A stretch of 41,631 bases of DNA from an uncultured bacterium (GCA_905480105.1 CAJQPC010000066.1:1-41631); one strand, 5' to 3'; counted from the stretch's first letter, positions 16,554-24,955 are shown. The notes: a model not told the origin generated them from the sequence alone. Translations and numbers: made by a program.

Positions 16554-17450
16554 ATGATGACAAGCGAAGTGAGAGGCAGTCCGTTCAGGCTCCTACTCTG
16601 GCAGTGGCGGCGTGCACTATTTTACTTGGGTACCGCCACAGCCGCCTGGCTGATCATCGAGCCGCTGGGCTTTGAGGAACTGCAGCTACCCGTCACACCC
16701 ATCAGCATTGTGGGCGCGGCCGTGGGTATCTTCGTAAGCTTCCGAGCCAACCAGTCTTACGACCGATGGTGGGAAGGCCGGAAACTCTGGGGGCGCATGA
16801 TCAACAGCTCCCGCCATTTCTGCGACCAGCTGTTGCGCTACACAGCGTTGGAAGACTCTGAGAAAGCCCAGGAGATGGTGGACCGCCACATCGCATACGT
16901 GCACACACTGCGCTGCTTGTTGCGCGGCCAGACCCCCTTCGATGACCCCGACTACAAGCGCATGGGGCCGGACACTTCCCTTCACCGAGAGAGCACCAAC
17001 CTCACCCACCTGTTGCTGGACGAGCAGTTCACGGATCTGGTGGCCCTCAACGACGCTGGACGCTTGGACTCCTTTCGGCTGCAGTCACTGGACAACACGC
17101 TGATGGACTTTCTAAACATCCAGGGTGGCTGCGAGCGCATCAAGGGCACCCCAATCCCGCGCGGCTACGCATTTATTGTCGAGATGCTCATACAGCTCTT
17201 CGCCATCATGCTTCCCTTCTCCCTGGTGCACGAACTGGGCTGGGTGGCCATCCCTTTCAACGCATTGGTTTGTTTTTCCTTCGCGCTGATCTCAGAGGCC
17301 GGCCGGGTCCTGGAAGACCCGTTCACGATGTTCTTCAACGGGCTGCCACTGCACAATCTGAGCACCAAGATCGAGCGCAACCTGCGCCAGCGAATGGGCC
17401 AAGACCTGCCACCTCCAGTAGTCGCCGACCATCGCGGCATCTTGATGTAG
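16554..17450 (+). CDS. Bestrophin-like anion channel family protein
   Basis: A 298-residue membrane protein of the bestrophin/UPF0187 family, pentameric anion channels in other organisms. Family marks are the first membrane span (near residues 22-45), FRANQSYDRWWEGRKLWG (residues 63-80), PRGYAFIVEMLIQLFAIMLP as a later span, and the conserved EAGRVLEDPF near residue 256, which corresponds to the Asp-rich belt of eukaryotic bestrophins. ATG 16554 has GGAG about eight nt upstream. Probable location: inner membrane. It follows the helicase closely, but I see no functional link. Confidence 0.9.
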   Translation: MMTSEVRGSPFRLLLWQWRRALFYLGTATAAWLIIEPLGFEELQLPVTPISIVGAAVGIFVSFRANQSYDRWWEGRKLWGRMINSSRHFCDQLLRYTALEDSEKAQEMVDRHIAYVHTLRCLLRGQTPFDDPDYKRMGPDTSLHRESTNLTHLLLDEQFTDLVALNDAGRLDSFRLQSLDNTLMDFLNIQGGCERIKGTPIPRGYAFIVEMLIQLFAIMLPFSLVHELGWVAIPFNALVCFSFALISEAGRVLEDPFTMFFNGLPLHNLSTKIERNLRQRMGQDLPPPVVADHRGILM

Positions 17451-17456
17451 CTGTTG

Positions 17457-18626
17457 CTACTGGGCCCTGCCGCCTGTGCGGTGGCCCAGGAAGTGGTGCC
17501 AACGAAGCGTGCTCTGGCCCTGCGGATCCAGCTGGTAGTTGGCACCCTCGACCCGGATCTGAAGCTTGTTCCGGACCTGAAGCAGCACCACCAACATGTC
17601 CTCGAAGCGCATTGACCAAACCACCTCGCCGTCCTTCACGACTTCGACCCCATCAACGGTGGTGCGCGCCTTCCCCGCGGCCACGGCCTCCTGACTGAGC
17701 TGGCCACGCTGGACCCGGCTGACCTCCATGTGCTCGCAGCTCAGAGCGGTGTCGCTGGGGATCTGCTCCAGCAGACGCCGGGCGGCCGCCACACTGAAGG
17801 TCGAGGTGTCGGCGCTCTCCGCCTGCATCGTGCAGCGCAAGTCCAAGCGCCAGCGACGTTGGCATCCGGAACACGCCACGCAGTTCTTGTCGGCCGGGTC
17901 GACTTCCAAGCCCTCGATCTCAAGGCAGTGAGGACAGGCCCACAAAAACTCGGGCAGGCCCTCGGCCAGGCGAAATCCCCAGGATCCCTTCGGCATCTCC
18001 ACGGTTTCTGGATCGATCTTGAGTCCCTCGGCGATCACCTCGTTGATGTCGTCGACCGACCAGTTTGGGTCAAAGGGGATGCTCTCGTACTCCACACGCC
18101 ATGGCACCAGACGGGGCCACTTGGCCCAACGCGGGTGCTGAAGAAAGCCCGTGGACACCCGACAGAAAATGATGGGGGCCTGCAGGCTCTTCACAAGACG
18201 GCCGGTGCCACGCTTGATTGGAAGCGGTTCGCCTGTCCACGAGCGCAACCCCTCGGGGAACATGCCAATCACACCTCCGCCCTCAAAGGCTGCGACCAAC
18301 TCACGGACCGCCGCGCCGTCTTTTGCCCCCTTGGCATAAGGCACGCTGTTGAGTTGCCGGAGTACCCAGCCTACAACCGGAATCCGGAACACCTGCTCGC
18401 TGCCGATGCCGTGAGGCGGACGGTTCACCCCCCAAAAGCACATCAACGGGTCCCAGAGCGTGGTGTGGTTGGCGAGCATCATGGCGCCGCCCGATTTGGG
18501 GATTCGCTCCTGACCCTTGAACTTGATGCGGAGCACCGAGGCCAGCGTAAGCCGGAGTACGACCCAAACGAAGACCCAAATGAGCCAGCGGTGCAGGGGG
18601 ATACCCTCTCGAACCCATGGGGTCAT
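17457..18626 (-). CDS. PlsC-like acyltransferase with C-terminal zinc ribbon and extra domain
   Basis: A 389-residue protein. Residues 1-200 form a 1-acyl-glycerol-3-phosphate acyltransferase domain: an N-terminal hydrophobic span, the catalytic HX4D in NHTTLWDPL near residue 53, and FPEGLRSWTG near residue 121. Residues about 230-270 contain two CxxC pairs (CPHC and CVACSGC) typical of a zinc ribbon. The last 120 residues are beta-rich (TTVDGVEVVKDGEVVWSM, LQIRVEGANYQLDPQG) and could be a PH-like module. Ordinary PlsC proteins are 200-250 residues, so this is an unusual fusion. ATG 18626 has GGAG five nt upstream. The role would be phospholipid or related acyl transfer at the inner membrane. 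Confidence 0.87.
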   Translation of the reverse strand: MTPWVREGIPLHRWLIWVFVWVVLRLTLASVLRIKFKGQERIPKSGGAMMLANHTTLWDPLMCFWGVNRPPHGIGSEQVFRIPVVGWVLRQLNSVPYAKGAKDGAAVRELVAAFEGGGVIGMFPEGLRSWTGEPLPIKRGTGRLVKSLQAPIIFCRVSTGFLQHPRWAKWPRLVPWRVEYESIPFDPNWSVDDINEVIAEGLKIDPETVEMPKGSWGFRLAEGLPEFLWACPHCLEIEGLEVDPADKNCVACSGCQRRWRLDLRCTMQAESADTSTFSVAAARRLLEQIPSDTALSCEHMEVSRVQRGQLSQEAVAAGKARTTVDGVEVVKDGEVVWSMRFEDMLVVLLQVRNKLQIRVEGANYQLDPQGQSTLRWHHFLGHRTGGRAQ

Positions 18627-18723
18627 CCACGCTCCAAACAGGAACCGGACCCTACCGCGTTCGGAGGCAGAAACCGGTGGTCAAAGACGCCGGCCGCCGC
18701 AAGTCCCCTGCCTAATATCGCGA

Positions 18724-18746
18724 GAACAGGCGACACTCGCCTGTTC
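18724..18746. repeat. Perfect 10-bp inverted repeat upstream of the acyltransferase gene
   Basis: GAACAGGCGA (18724-18733), CAC, TCGCCTGTTC (18737-18746). It lies between the end of the kinase tail (18869) and the acyltransferase start (18626), about 100 bp before the latter. No T-run follows on either strand, so it may be an operator rather than a terminator. Nothing else stands out in 18627-18868. Confidence 0.5.
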
Positions 18747-18868
18747 CTAAAGGGCGCTCAGCTCCTCGGTCTCCGCGAGCAACAGGACCTGCCCCTGCGT
18801 GCTTTTGGGAGCGCAACGTCGCCCCCAGACCCTACGGAGCCCAGGAAATCCCGACTCTGACGCTGCGC

Positions 18869-19525
18869 TCAGCGACTGAGACGGATGCCCTGGTCGCTTG
18901 CCCGACCTTGGGTGTAGGTTCCGTTGATGGCCATGTCGCTCGCCTGTGCGCTCAGGCTCAGGTCACTCCCGGAGCTGAGCGTCAGACGTCCCTGACCGTC
19001 CACACTGCCTCGGACTGGAAAGCTGCGCCGGGTCGCACCCAAGATGAACACAAGCTCACCGGTGACTTGCCCTTCCTGCGTCATCTTCAGCCGCATCGTG
19101 GCTGGGCGGCCGCCCGCGGTACCACTCCAAGCGCCCTCCACGTTGGGTCCGGCCCAGGAGGGAGGCTCAAGCGGCTCCTGTGCTTCAATGATTTCGGGCT
19201 CAGGATCTGCTGGAGAGGAACCAGCCTCTTCCAGCGGGTCGACCGCCGCCACACCATCCAGTTCGTCGGGCTCGCCCGCTGGCTCGGTAGGGGCTGGCTC
19301 CTCCAAGGTCACGGGTTCAACGATCGCTGGTTCCCCCGAACGTACCGGCTCGACAGGGGCCTTTTTGACCACTGCTTGCACGGATTTCTCTTCGTCCGGC
19401 TGATCAACAGCGAGCTCACCGGATTCCCCTGCGGCGGGTTCAGCAACAGCCTGCGGCTCCTGAGTACCGGACTCCAAGCCCACATCTGGGGTCAGCGGGG
19501 CTGCCTGCGGCAGGCTTGCGATCGG
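18869..19525 (-). pseudogene. Extracytoplasmic tail of the upstream kinase, separated by an in-frame TAG
   Basis: The reading frame of the kinase continues past its TAG (19526-19528) for 218 more codons. The first part continues the same Pro/Ala/Glu-rich linker (PIASLPQAAPLTPD and onward, with many EP pairs). The last 90 residues form a beta-rich domain with AWSGTAGGRPATMRLKMTQE, GELVFILG, and FPVRGSVDGQGRLTLSSGS. The only early start is GTG 19483 and it has no ribosome site, so this is unlikely to be an independent gene. It is either a nonsense-mutated C-terminus, a readthrough extension, or the product of a sequence error. The terminal domain resembles small beta-barrel domains that occur after such kinases; function unknown. 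Confidence 0.65.
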
Positions 19526-20794
19526 CTACAGCCCATCGGGCGCATCGCCAACCGCTGCGGGTCCGCTGGGCTCCGACATGACCGCTGGCTCCTGTTGGCT
19601 CCCCCACCACAACGAGCCGCCCACGAGCAGCAGCGAGCCAGCCAAGCCCATCCAAACCCACGGCGTTCCCTTTTTTCCTTCTCTTCCCAATGGCGAATCT
19701 GACTGGTCTGGGACCGCAGAGGCTTGGGATTTGGTCGGCCCCGTCACAGGAGCGGGCAGTGAATCGTTCCCTGGGACCGGTGCCAGAGTCGGCCGTGAAG
19801 GATTCGCCTGGGCGGCTTCCACGAGTGCGTCAACCCCGTCCGAAATGAGACCGCCCCCCACCAGCGCTGCCATGCGCTCTTCTTCCTCGTCCTCCGGTTC
19901 CAATGTCGGCAGCGCAACGTTGATGGGTCCAATCCCGGAAGGGGCCAGCACTCTTGCCAAAAGCTTGGGCCTCTTCTGGAACAAGGCCCGTGCCATCTCC
20001 GGCAGATCGGCAAAGCGGTCGTCGGCGCTTTTAGCCAGGGCCTTGTCTACGGCAGCGCACAAATCCGGAGGCAGCGTGGCGTCGGCATCGCCAAGGGGCG
20101 TAAGGACTTCGGATACCACACTCCCAATGCGTACCGAACCATCCGGAGACACATACGGCATGCGGCCCGTCAGCATGCGGTAGAGCACCACACCCAAGGA
20201 GAAGATGTCTGCGCGTGCATCCACGTCAGCGGCGTCCAAGACCTGCTCGGGAGCAGAGAAACCTGGCGTACCCATCGCGGACCCCACCTTGGTGAAGTTG
20301 GCCCCAACCTCAGCGACCTTGGCAATGCCAAAGTCTGTGACCAGAGGACGCATACGGTCCCCCTCCACCATCAAGAGCACATTTCCAGGCTTGATGTCTC
20401 GGTGCAAAACACCCGCTCCATGGGCCGCGCCAACGCCACAGAGCACACCCGAAATGAGCTCCAGGGACTCGGCCACCGGGATCACCGTCCGGCGCGCCAA
20501 CAACTCAGCCATCGACTTGCCCAAGATCATGGGCATCAGCAAACCCACACGCCCCTGATGCCGGACAACGTCGAGCACAGGTGCAATATTGGGGTGTGTC
20601 AGCTGGGCCTGAATGCGCCCTTCCATCAGCAAGCGCTTTGTGATGCTGGGGTGGTCTGCGCGCAGCAACTTTAGCGCGTACACCGAGCCCAGCTCAATGT
20701 GATGCACCTCATAGACCTCGCTCAGGCCACCCTCTGCGATCAGTCGGCCGACCAAAAAGCGTCCTGCGACGCGCTCACCTGCTGAAAGGAGCAC
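19526..20794 (-). CDS. Hanks-type Ser/Thr protein kinase, membrane anchored
   Basis: A 422-residue protein. The kinase domain (residues about 12-270) is complete: glycine loop IAEGGLSEVYEV, catalytic Lys in YALKLL, HRDIKPGNVLL, DFGIAK, activation-segment end GTPGFSAPEQ, and DIFSLGVVLYRMLTG. An acidic/Pro linker follows, then a membrane span (VWMGLAGSLLLVGGSLWWG, residues about 382-400), placing the tail outside the cytoplasm. The chain stops at TAG 19526-19528 in the middle of a low-complexity linker, while the frame continues for 218 codons (see 18869-19525). The start is GTG 20794, directly adjacent to the TGA of the beta-barrel gene, so the two are co-transcribed. The catalytic half is intact and should be active. 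Confidence 0.93.
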   Translation of the reverse strand: MLLSAGERVAGRFLVGRLIAEGGLSEVYEVHHIELGSVYALKLLRADHPSITKRLLMEGRIQAQLTHPNIAPVLDVVRHQGRVGLLMPMILGKSMAELLARRTVIPVAESLELISGVLCGVGAAHGAGVLHRDIKPGNVLLMVEGDRMRPLVTDFGIAKVAEVGANFTKVGSAMGTPGFSAPEQVLDAADVDARADIFSLGVVLYRMLTGRMPYVSPDGSVRIGSVVSEVLTPLGDADATLPPDLCAAVDKALAKSADDRFADLPEMARALFQKRPKLLARVLAPSGIGPINVALPTLEPEDEEEERMAALVGGGLISDGVDALVEAAQANPSRPTLAPVPGNDSLPAPVTGPTKSQASAVPDQSDSPLGREGKKGTPWVWMGLAGSLLLVGGSLWWGSQQEPAVMSEPSGPAAVGDAPDGL

Positions 20795-21742
20795 TCACGG
20801 CCTCCCGAGACCTGTAGGAACGCTCAAGCCGGCAGACACCAGCCAAGCATCGGAGGGGTTGTTGTACGAGACTACCGTACGCAGAAAACCGGTGGAGAAG
20901 GCGACGCCCCTCTCATTGCGAATGACCAGCTTCCCCCCGACCCTGAAGTTGTAGATTCCCAAAGCAGCCAAGCGGTCGGGATCGGCCAAGTTCAGCTCGT
21001 ACCAGTCCAGTCCGTCTCGGTACAAACCACTGGCGCTGGGCCCAAAGGCCACCCTGGCGTCGGGGGAAAAGAGCATCTCTGCATTGAGTACCCACTCCGG
21101 CAGCGGCGCGGACACCGGAGCGTCCGGACCCAAATCGGAGCCCTGGTAGGAGTCGGTGCTGGGAAAGCGGTACAGCCAGAAGAGCTCGGTATACGCAGAC
21201 CAGTAGCCACTGTTGCCCAGCCCACCAGAGCGTCCCAAGTGAATGCTCGGTCCTAAGTCGGTCGTCCCTTCGCCGACATTGGTGATGCGGGAGCGCGCTG
21301 GAGCCGTAAAGCCGCCGTAGCGTAGCGTTCCTCCTACACTCACGCTCAGGGGCATTCCTTCGAGCTCATCCAAGAGCAACCACTTGGCCTGAGCGCGCAA
21401 CAGCCCCACGGACTGGGTGGTTTTACAGCTGCCCTCGCCCAAGGCCAAGCAGGGCTCAGCGTCCGCCCGGTTCGCCGAGACCCGGTACCAAGGCACCTCG
21501 AGTTCCAGTTCCACGCGCGAGAGCAGACCATAGTTGGCAATCGCCTTGACCCCGAAAGAAGAGAGTCCCTCCCCTACATCGATGGTGGTGTAGTCCTCTG
21601 AGTTGGGACCGGCCTGAATACCGAGCTTGGTCAGGCGCTGCACGTCCATGCCCGCATACAAGGTCTGATCACCGGGGCCCAAAACCCAGGGGCCCCCTCC
21701 GGCATGGGCAACACCAAGTGCGTACATCAAGGCCAACATCAT
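20795..21742 (-). CDS. Outer-membrane beta-barrel protein
   Basis: A 315-residue exported protein with a signal peptide MMLALMYALGVAHA, which has no Lys or Arg. ATG 21742 is the earliest start in frame and has AGGAG six nt upstream. The mature part begins GGGPWVLGPGDQTLYAGMDV. It then alternates polar and hydrophobic residues in strands (VELELEVPWYRVS, LSVSVGGTLRYGGF, YWSAYTELFWLYRF) and ends with LVSAGLSVPTGLG, which looks like a transporter-type barrel (MetA/phenol-pathway-like). There is one Cys pair near residues 98-106. The stop abuts the kinase start. Function unknown; the operon suggests an envelope component under, or sensed by, the kinase. Confidence 0.8.
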   Translation of the reverse strand: MMLALMYALGVAHAGGGPWVLGPGDQTLYAGMDVQRLTKLGIQAGPNSEDYTTIDVGEGLSSFGVKAIANYGLLSRVELELEVPWYRVSANRADAEPCLALGEGSCKTTQSVGLLRAQAKWLLLDELEGMPLSVSVGGTLRYGGFTAPARSRITNVGEGTTDLGPSIHLGRSGGLGNSGYWSAYTELFWLYRFPSTDSYQGSDLGPDAPVSAPLPEWVLNAEMLFSPDARVAFGPSASGLYRDGLDWYELNLADPDRLAALGIYNFRVGGKLVIRNERGVAFSTGFLRTVVSYNNPSDAWLVSAGLSVPTGLGRP

Positions 21743-21850
21743 TTTAAACTCCTTGGGCGGACTTGCTCACATGGGCCAAACCTCAGCCTCTCTTGCGGGT
21801 TTGTTTGCAATCAGACCGCACCCTGGTTCACCTCAACGCCCATAACAGCA

Positions 21851-22201
21851 ATGGAACGCACTCCGAGAGACAAGACCTGTATTCACTGCGGCCGTGGTTT
21901 CTCATGGCGAAAGAAATGGGAAAAAAGCTGGGACCAAGTACGCTTCTGCAGTCAGTCCTGCCGGAAGCGCGGGCCTCAAAATCCTGAGCGCGTGGCGGCC
22001 CTTCTTCAACTCCTGCGCGCCGCTCCTCGCCGGACCCTGCCACTGGACGCCGCCACAGAAGCCACGCTGGGATGCAACCGAGATCAACTGAGGTCGAGCG
22101 CGCGACTACTCGTCCACGCCAAGCAAGCCCGCCTCTACCAAAAGGGCAAGCTCGTTTTGCCTGACAGAGCCAAGGGTGCTTTAGAGTTGCGCCTCCTGTA
22201 G
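21851..22201 (+). CDS. DUF2256 + DUF3253 fusion protein
   Basis: A 116-residue protein. Residues 7-42 form a DUF2256 Cys-rich segment (KTCIHCGRGFSWRKKWEKSW, then RFCSQSCRKRG), a probable zinc-binding knuckle with two CxxC-type pairs. Residues about 50-116 match DUF3253, a winged-helix-like domain, with LLQLLRAAPRRTLPL and ARLLVHAKQARLYQKGK. Both domains are common in proteobacteria without assigned functions; a nucleic-acid-binding role is plausible. I chose ATG 21851; a longer frame back to 21704 reads into the divergent beta-barrel gene and looks non-coding. Confidence 0.85.
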   Translation: MERTPRDKTCIHCGRGFSWRKKWEKSWDQVRFCSQSCRKRGPQNPERVAALLQLLRAAPRRTLPLDAATEATLGCNRDQLRSSARLLVHAKQARLYQKGKLVLPDRAKGALELRLL

Positions 22202-22236
22202 CCGAACCACTCAGAGGCACCGCCCGACGCGTTGCC

Positions 22237-22977
22237 TCAGCGTGCAATGCCCGCCAGGCCGCCATCCACTACCAGTGTTTGACCAGTCATCCAAGTGCTC
22301 TCGAGCAAGAACTGTGCTGCGTGGGCAATGTCATCCGGTTCACCGATTCGTCCCAAAGCGTGCATATCCTGACTCGCCTTTAGGGTGGCCTGGTGAGAGG
22401 TGATGCCCTTCGAGAGGGGTGTACGGATTAGGCCAGGTGCGATGCAGTTCACCCGGAGACCTCGGGACGCGTAGGTCGCGGCGGCTGCGCGGGCCAACCC
22501 CTCCACACCAGCCTTGGCCGCGGCGATCGCCTCGTGGTTGGCAAAGCCCACTTGAGCTGCAGCGGTGCTGAACAAGAGCACGCTTCCCCCACCGCTTCGC
22601 ATCATGCGCTTGGCTGCCGCGCGGACCACGTACATGGCGGAGTGGAGGTTGATGGCCAGCGTGTCTGCAAAGTCTTGGTCCTTAAGGCGATGGGCGGGCC
22701 GCAGCAGGATGGAGCCAACCGAGAGGACCACCGCATCCAATCCGCCGAATGCCTCTATGGCGGCATCCATCGTGGCCTCGACTTGAGCAGGATCCAGCAC
22801 GTCTACCAGCGAGGTGCGCAGGTCCAGGCGCCCGCTGAGTTCACTGAGGCGCTCCTCTCCCCGAGCAGCCGCCCAAACCTTGGCATCTGCCGCGACGAGA
22901 CGCTCGCAGAGAGCGGCGCCAATTCCGCTGCTGCCTCCAAAGACGAGAACGGATTGGTTTGAAATGGGCTTGGGCAT
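22237..22977 (-). CDS. Short-chain dehydrogenase/reductase (SDR) with catalytic Tyr replaced
   Basis: A 246-residue Rossmann oxidoreductase. The cofactor motif GGSSGIGAALCERL is near residue 14, followed by DLRTSLVDV, VLSVGSILLRP (NNAG position altered), and the SDR C-terminal RVNCIAPGLIRTPL and GQTLVVDGGLAG. At the YxxxK site the sequence is IAAAK, so the catalytic Tyr is Ile, although the Ser (FSTAAAQ) and Lys are kept. Related SDRs with IAAAK/VAAAK exist, so it may be a functional subgroup rather than a mutant. ATG 22977 gives a start just before the first beta-strand. The substrate cannot be predicted. Confidence 0.9.
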   Translation of the reverse strand: MPKPISNQSVLVFGGSSGIGAALCERLVAADAKVWAAARGEERLSELSGRLDLRTSLVDVLDPAQVEATMDAAIEAFGGLDAVVLSVGSILLRPAHRLKDQDFADTLAINLHSAMYVVRAAAKRMMRSGGGSVLLFSTAAAQVGFANHEAIAAAKAGVEGLARAAAATYASRGLRVNCIAPGLIRTPLSKGITSHQATLKASQDMHALGRIGEPDDIAHAAQFLLESTWMTGQTLVVDGGLAGIAR

Positions 22978-23064
22978 GAGTGCGTCCTGGTGTGTTCCTG
23001 TGTAGAACAGCAGCCTCCAAGAGGTGCACTCTCCGCCCCGTCCTCCACCCATGCACCGCTTGTA

Positions 23065-23412
23065 TCATCCAAAGAACTGAGCGCTTCCAATGAGCCCATC
23101 CAGCTCGGTGTAGCGAACCAGCACAGTCCCTCCGCTGCGCTCCTGCGTGCTGCGCTCCACTCGGCTGTAGTGCTCCAGGTCCACGCAGTGTCGGCCTTGA
23201 CTCAAGCGATGCGGGACGCTGGCTTGCACCTGCTCAAAGCGCTCAAACATTCCTGCGTAGCGAGCGCGGAAGGCCTTGATGCCTTCCAGAGTGCAAGTGC
23301 CATGCTCATCCAACACCCTGACCTTCCGGTGGTAGCAGGCACAAAAGGCGTCCAGATCACCTTGGTTGTAGGCTTTTAGCTGGGCACGAGCGAGATCAGC
23401 GATCAAGGACAT
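23065..23412 (-). CDS. NTF2-like (SnoaL fold) protein, paralogue of 13707-14042
   Basis: A 115-residue protein starting MSLIADLARAQLKAYNQGDLD, with AFCACYHRKVRVLDEHG, FRARYAGMF, RHCVDLEHYSR and C-terminal LIGSAQFFG. It aligns over its full length with the protein at 13707-14042, sharing the Cys pair in AFCAC and the RHCVDLEH block. The frame is open to 23523, but the start was chosen by alignment with the paralogue. Ligand and reaction unknown. It follows the same direction as the SDR at 22237-22977, with about 90 bases between them. Confidence 0.82.
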   Translation of the reverse strand: MSLIADLARAQLKAYNQGDLDAFCACYHRKVRVLDEHGTCTLEGIKAFRARYAGMFERFEQVQASVPHRLSQGRHCVDLEHYSRVERSTQERSGGTVLVRYTELDGLIGSAQFFG

Positions 23413-23522
23413 CGGGGGCTCTTGTAAATTTGGCATATGGAGATGGAGCGAGAAGCTGCAATCCGAAAAGCCAGTTAGCAGTTGCACCAAATCTTTAGAC
23501 CACCGGCACCCAAGAGGCCACA

Positions 23523-24389
23523 ATGCTCGCTCTCCTGCTCGCTTGCACCACTGCTACTCCCCCCAACGAGCCGCAAGAGACCGGTACCCAAGAGACGGGG
23601 CAGGATAGCGGCACCGATGACACCTCGAGTCCGCCGGATGACCTGAGTCAGGCTGGCCCCAGCACGGTGAGCGCGACATCGGAGACCCAATCGGCATCCT
23701 GCGAGATCGAACTGGAGCGTTTTACCCCTCAAGGCGTGACCAATCCACCTCTGGTCATCCTCAGTCATGGCTTCGCTCGGGATCGCAAAAACATGGTCGA
23801 ACTTGGGGAGCACCTGGCCAGCTGGGGCTTTGATGTTGCTGTCCCCACCCTCTGTACCTTAGGGCTGACCAACACCAATCACCCCCAGAACGGTGAAGAC
23901 CTGGTCACCCTGTCCCAGGCGCTTGGCGGATCACCGATCTACGTGGGCTACTCCGCAGGTGGGCTTGCCAGCGTTCTGGCAGCCAGTCAGGACAGCAGCG
24001 CGCGCGGCTGGCTTGGTCTTGACCCTGTGGACTCCGAGGACCTGGGCTTGGCCGTGGCAGGCGCAATTCCGCAGTTCGGATTGTTCTCGGAGCCCAGCAG
24101 CTGCAACGCCAGCAGCAATGGCACCGCTTGGTTTCAGAGCGGAGAATCCCTGCGGATCACGGACGCCAACCACTGTGACTTTGAGGGACCGACCGATCAA
24201 CTCTGCACGGCGTTCTGCGCCTCCGGCTCCTCCAGCCCCGATCCCCTCCGGCAAGAGGTTGTATGGGCCCTGACCACCGCCGCCGTCCTGGGCTTAGACG
24301 GGGATGATACGGCACTTTCAGCGTGGTGGACTCCCGGCGGGGAGCAATACGAGCGCTTCCTAGCTGACGATCGAATCTCTTCTCTCTAA
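23523..24389 (+). CDS. Alpha/beta-hydrolase lipoprotein (chlorophyllase/cutinase-like fold)
   Basis: A 288-residue exported hydrolase. ATG 23523 is the only possible start (an in-frame TAG lies at 23496-23498 with no start codon between) and gives MLALLLAC, a seven-residue signal before the lipidated Cys; AGAGG lies five nt upstream. A Thr/Ser/Gln/Asp linker follows to about residue 55. The hydrolase fold shows SHGFARDRKNM (oxyanion region), the nucleophile elbow GYSAGG near residue 143, the acid in GLDPVDSED near residue 163, and the probable His in ITDANHCDFEG near residue 219. Paired Cys suggest disulfides. The substrate is an ester of unknown type; a role in surface lipid or polymer hydrolysis is possible. 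Confidence 0.9.
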   Translation: MLALLLACTTATPPNEPQETGTQETGQDSGTDDTSSPPDDLSQAGPSTVSATSETQSASCEIELERFTPQGVTNPPLVILSHGFARDRKNMVELGEHLASWGFDVAVPTLCTLGLTNTNHPQNGEDLVTLSQALGGSPIYVGYSAGGLASVLAASQDSSARGWLGLDPVDSEDLGLAVAGAIPQFGLFSEPSSCNASSNGTAWFQSGESLRITDANHCDFEGPTDQLCTAFCASGSSSPDPLRQEVVWALTTAAVLGLDGDDTALSAWWTPGGEQYERFLADDRISSL

Positions 24390-24571
24390 GCCAAGGTATG
24401 GCGGCGTGCTGGTTTTGTGATACACGACACCGGTCGAGGTTAGATGCGGGGTACAACCCGGTCTGATTCGGCAGACCAAAGCGGGCCATCCAGGGCCGTG
24501 TAGGAAGGCAGACCTGCTGCCGAGCGCGCCCTGCGGCCATGGCTGTTTGGGCAATAGACGAAGTGATACTG

Positions 24572-24955
24572 ATGAGCATGAAGCTTTTTGTTGGCGGACT
24601 CGCCTGGGCCACCACCGATGATTCTCTCCGTGAGGCCTTTGAGGCGCACGGTACCGTTACCGAAGCCAAGGTTATCCTTGAGCGCGACACTGGTCGTAGC
24701 CGCGGATTTGGCTTTGTCACCATGGCTGACGGCGGCGAAGACGCTGTGGCCAAGATGGACGGACAGGACCTCGACGGTCGCGCGATCCGCGTGAACGAAG
24801 CACAAGACCGTCCACGCGGCGATCGTCGCGGCGGCGGTGGTCGTAGCGGCGGCGGCGGCTACGGCGGCGGCGGTGGTCGTAGCGGCGGCGGCGGCTACGG
24901 CGGCGGCGGCGACGGCGGCGGCTACGGCGGCGGCGGCGGCGGCGGACGCTGGTAG
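24572..24955 (+). CDS. Glycine-rich RRM RNA-binding protein
   Basis: About 127 residues from ATG 24572 (MSMKLFVGGL); ATG 24578 is equally possible. It has one RNA recognition motif: RNP2 is LFVGGLAW and RNP1 is RGFGFVTM, with the surrounding strands complete. A C-terminal tail of about 45 residues is almost only Gly with Arg, Tyr and Ser (GGRSGGGGYGGG repeats). This matches bacterial and cyanobacterial Rbp proteins, which are often cold-induced and act as RNA chaperones. The tail DNA contains a perfect 36-bp tandem duplication (24836-24907). A UUCG-capped hairpin follows the gene. Confidence 0.94.
   Translation: MSMKLFVGGLAWATTDDSLREAFEAHGTVTEAKVILERDTGRSRGFGFVTMADGGEDAVAKMDGQDLDGRAIRVNEAQDRPRGDRRGGGGRSGGGGYGGGGGRSGGGGYGGGGDGGGYGGGGGGGRW
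24836..24907 (+). repeat. Two perfect 36-bp tandem repeats in the Gly-rich tail
   Basis: Units 24836-24871 and 24872-24907 are identical and encode GGRSGGGGYGGG twice. This is a recent in-frame duplication by slippage or unequal crossing-over and is likely to vary between strains. Confidence 0.9.

Noticed and set aside
17730..18860. A long open frame on the plus strand opposite the acyltransferase gene
   Set aside because: It is fully antisense to a gene with clear PlsC motifs, and its product looks like low-complexity shadow sequence.
19526..19528. TAG read as pyrrolysine or general stop reassignment
   Set aside because: Other genes in the window end in TAG with tight downstream neighbours, and no pyrrolysine machinery is visible; a nonsense change, readthrough or error is simpler.
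22214..22238. GAGGCA/TGCCTC inverted repeat between convergent genes
   Set aside because: Only six bp of stem with a 13-nt loop; too weak to call a terminator.
24836..24950. GC-rich repeats considered as a CRISPR-like or structural DNA array
   Set aside because: They encode an in-frame Gly-rich tail of an RRM protein with no spacers.
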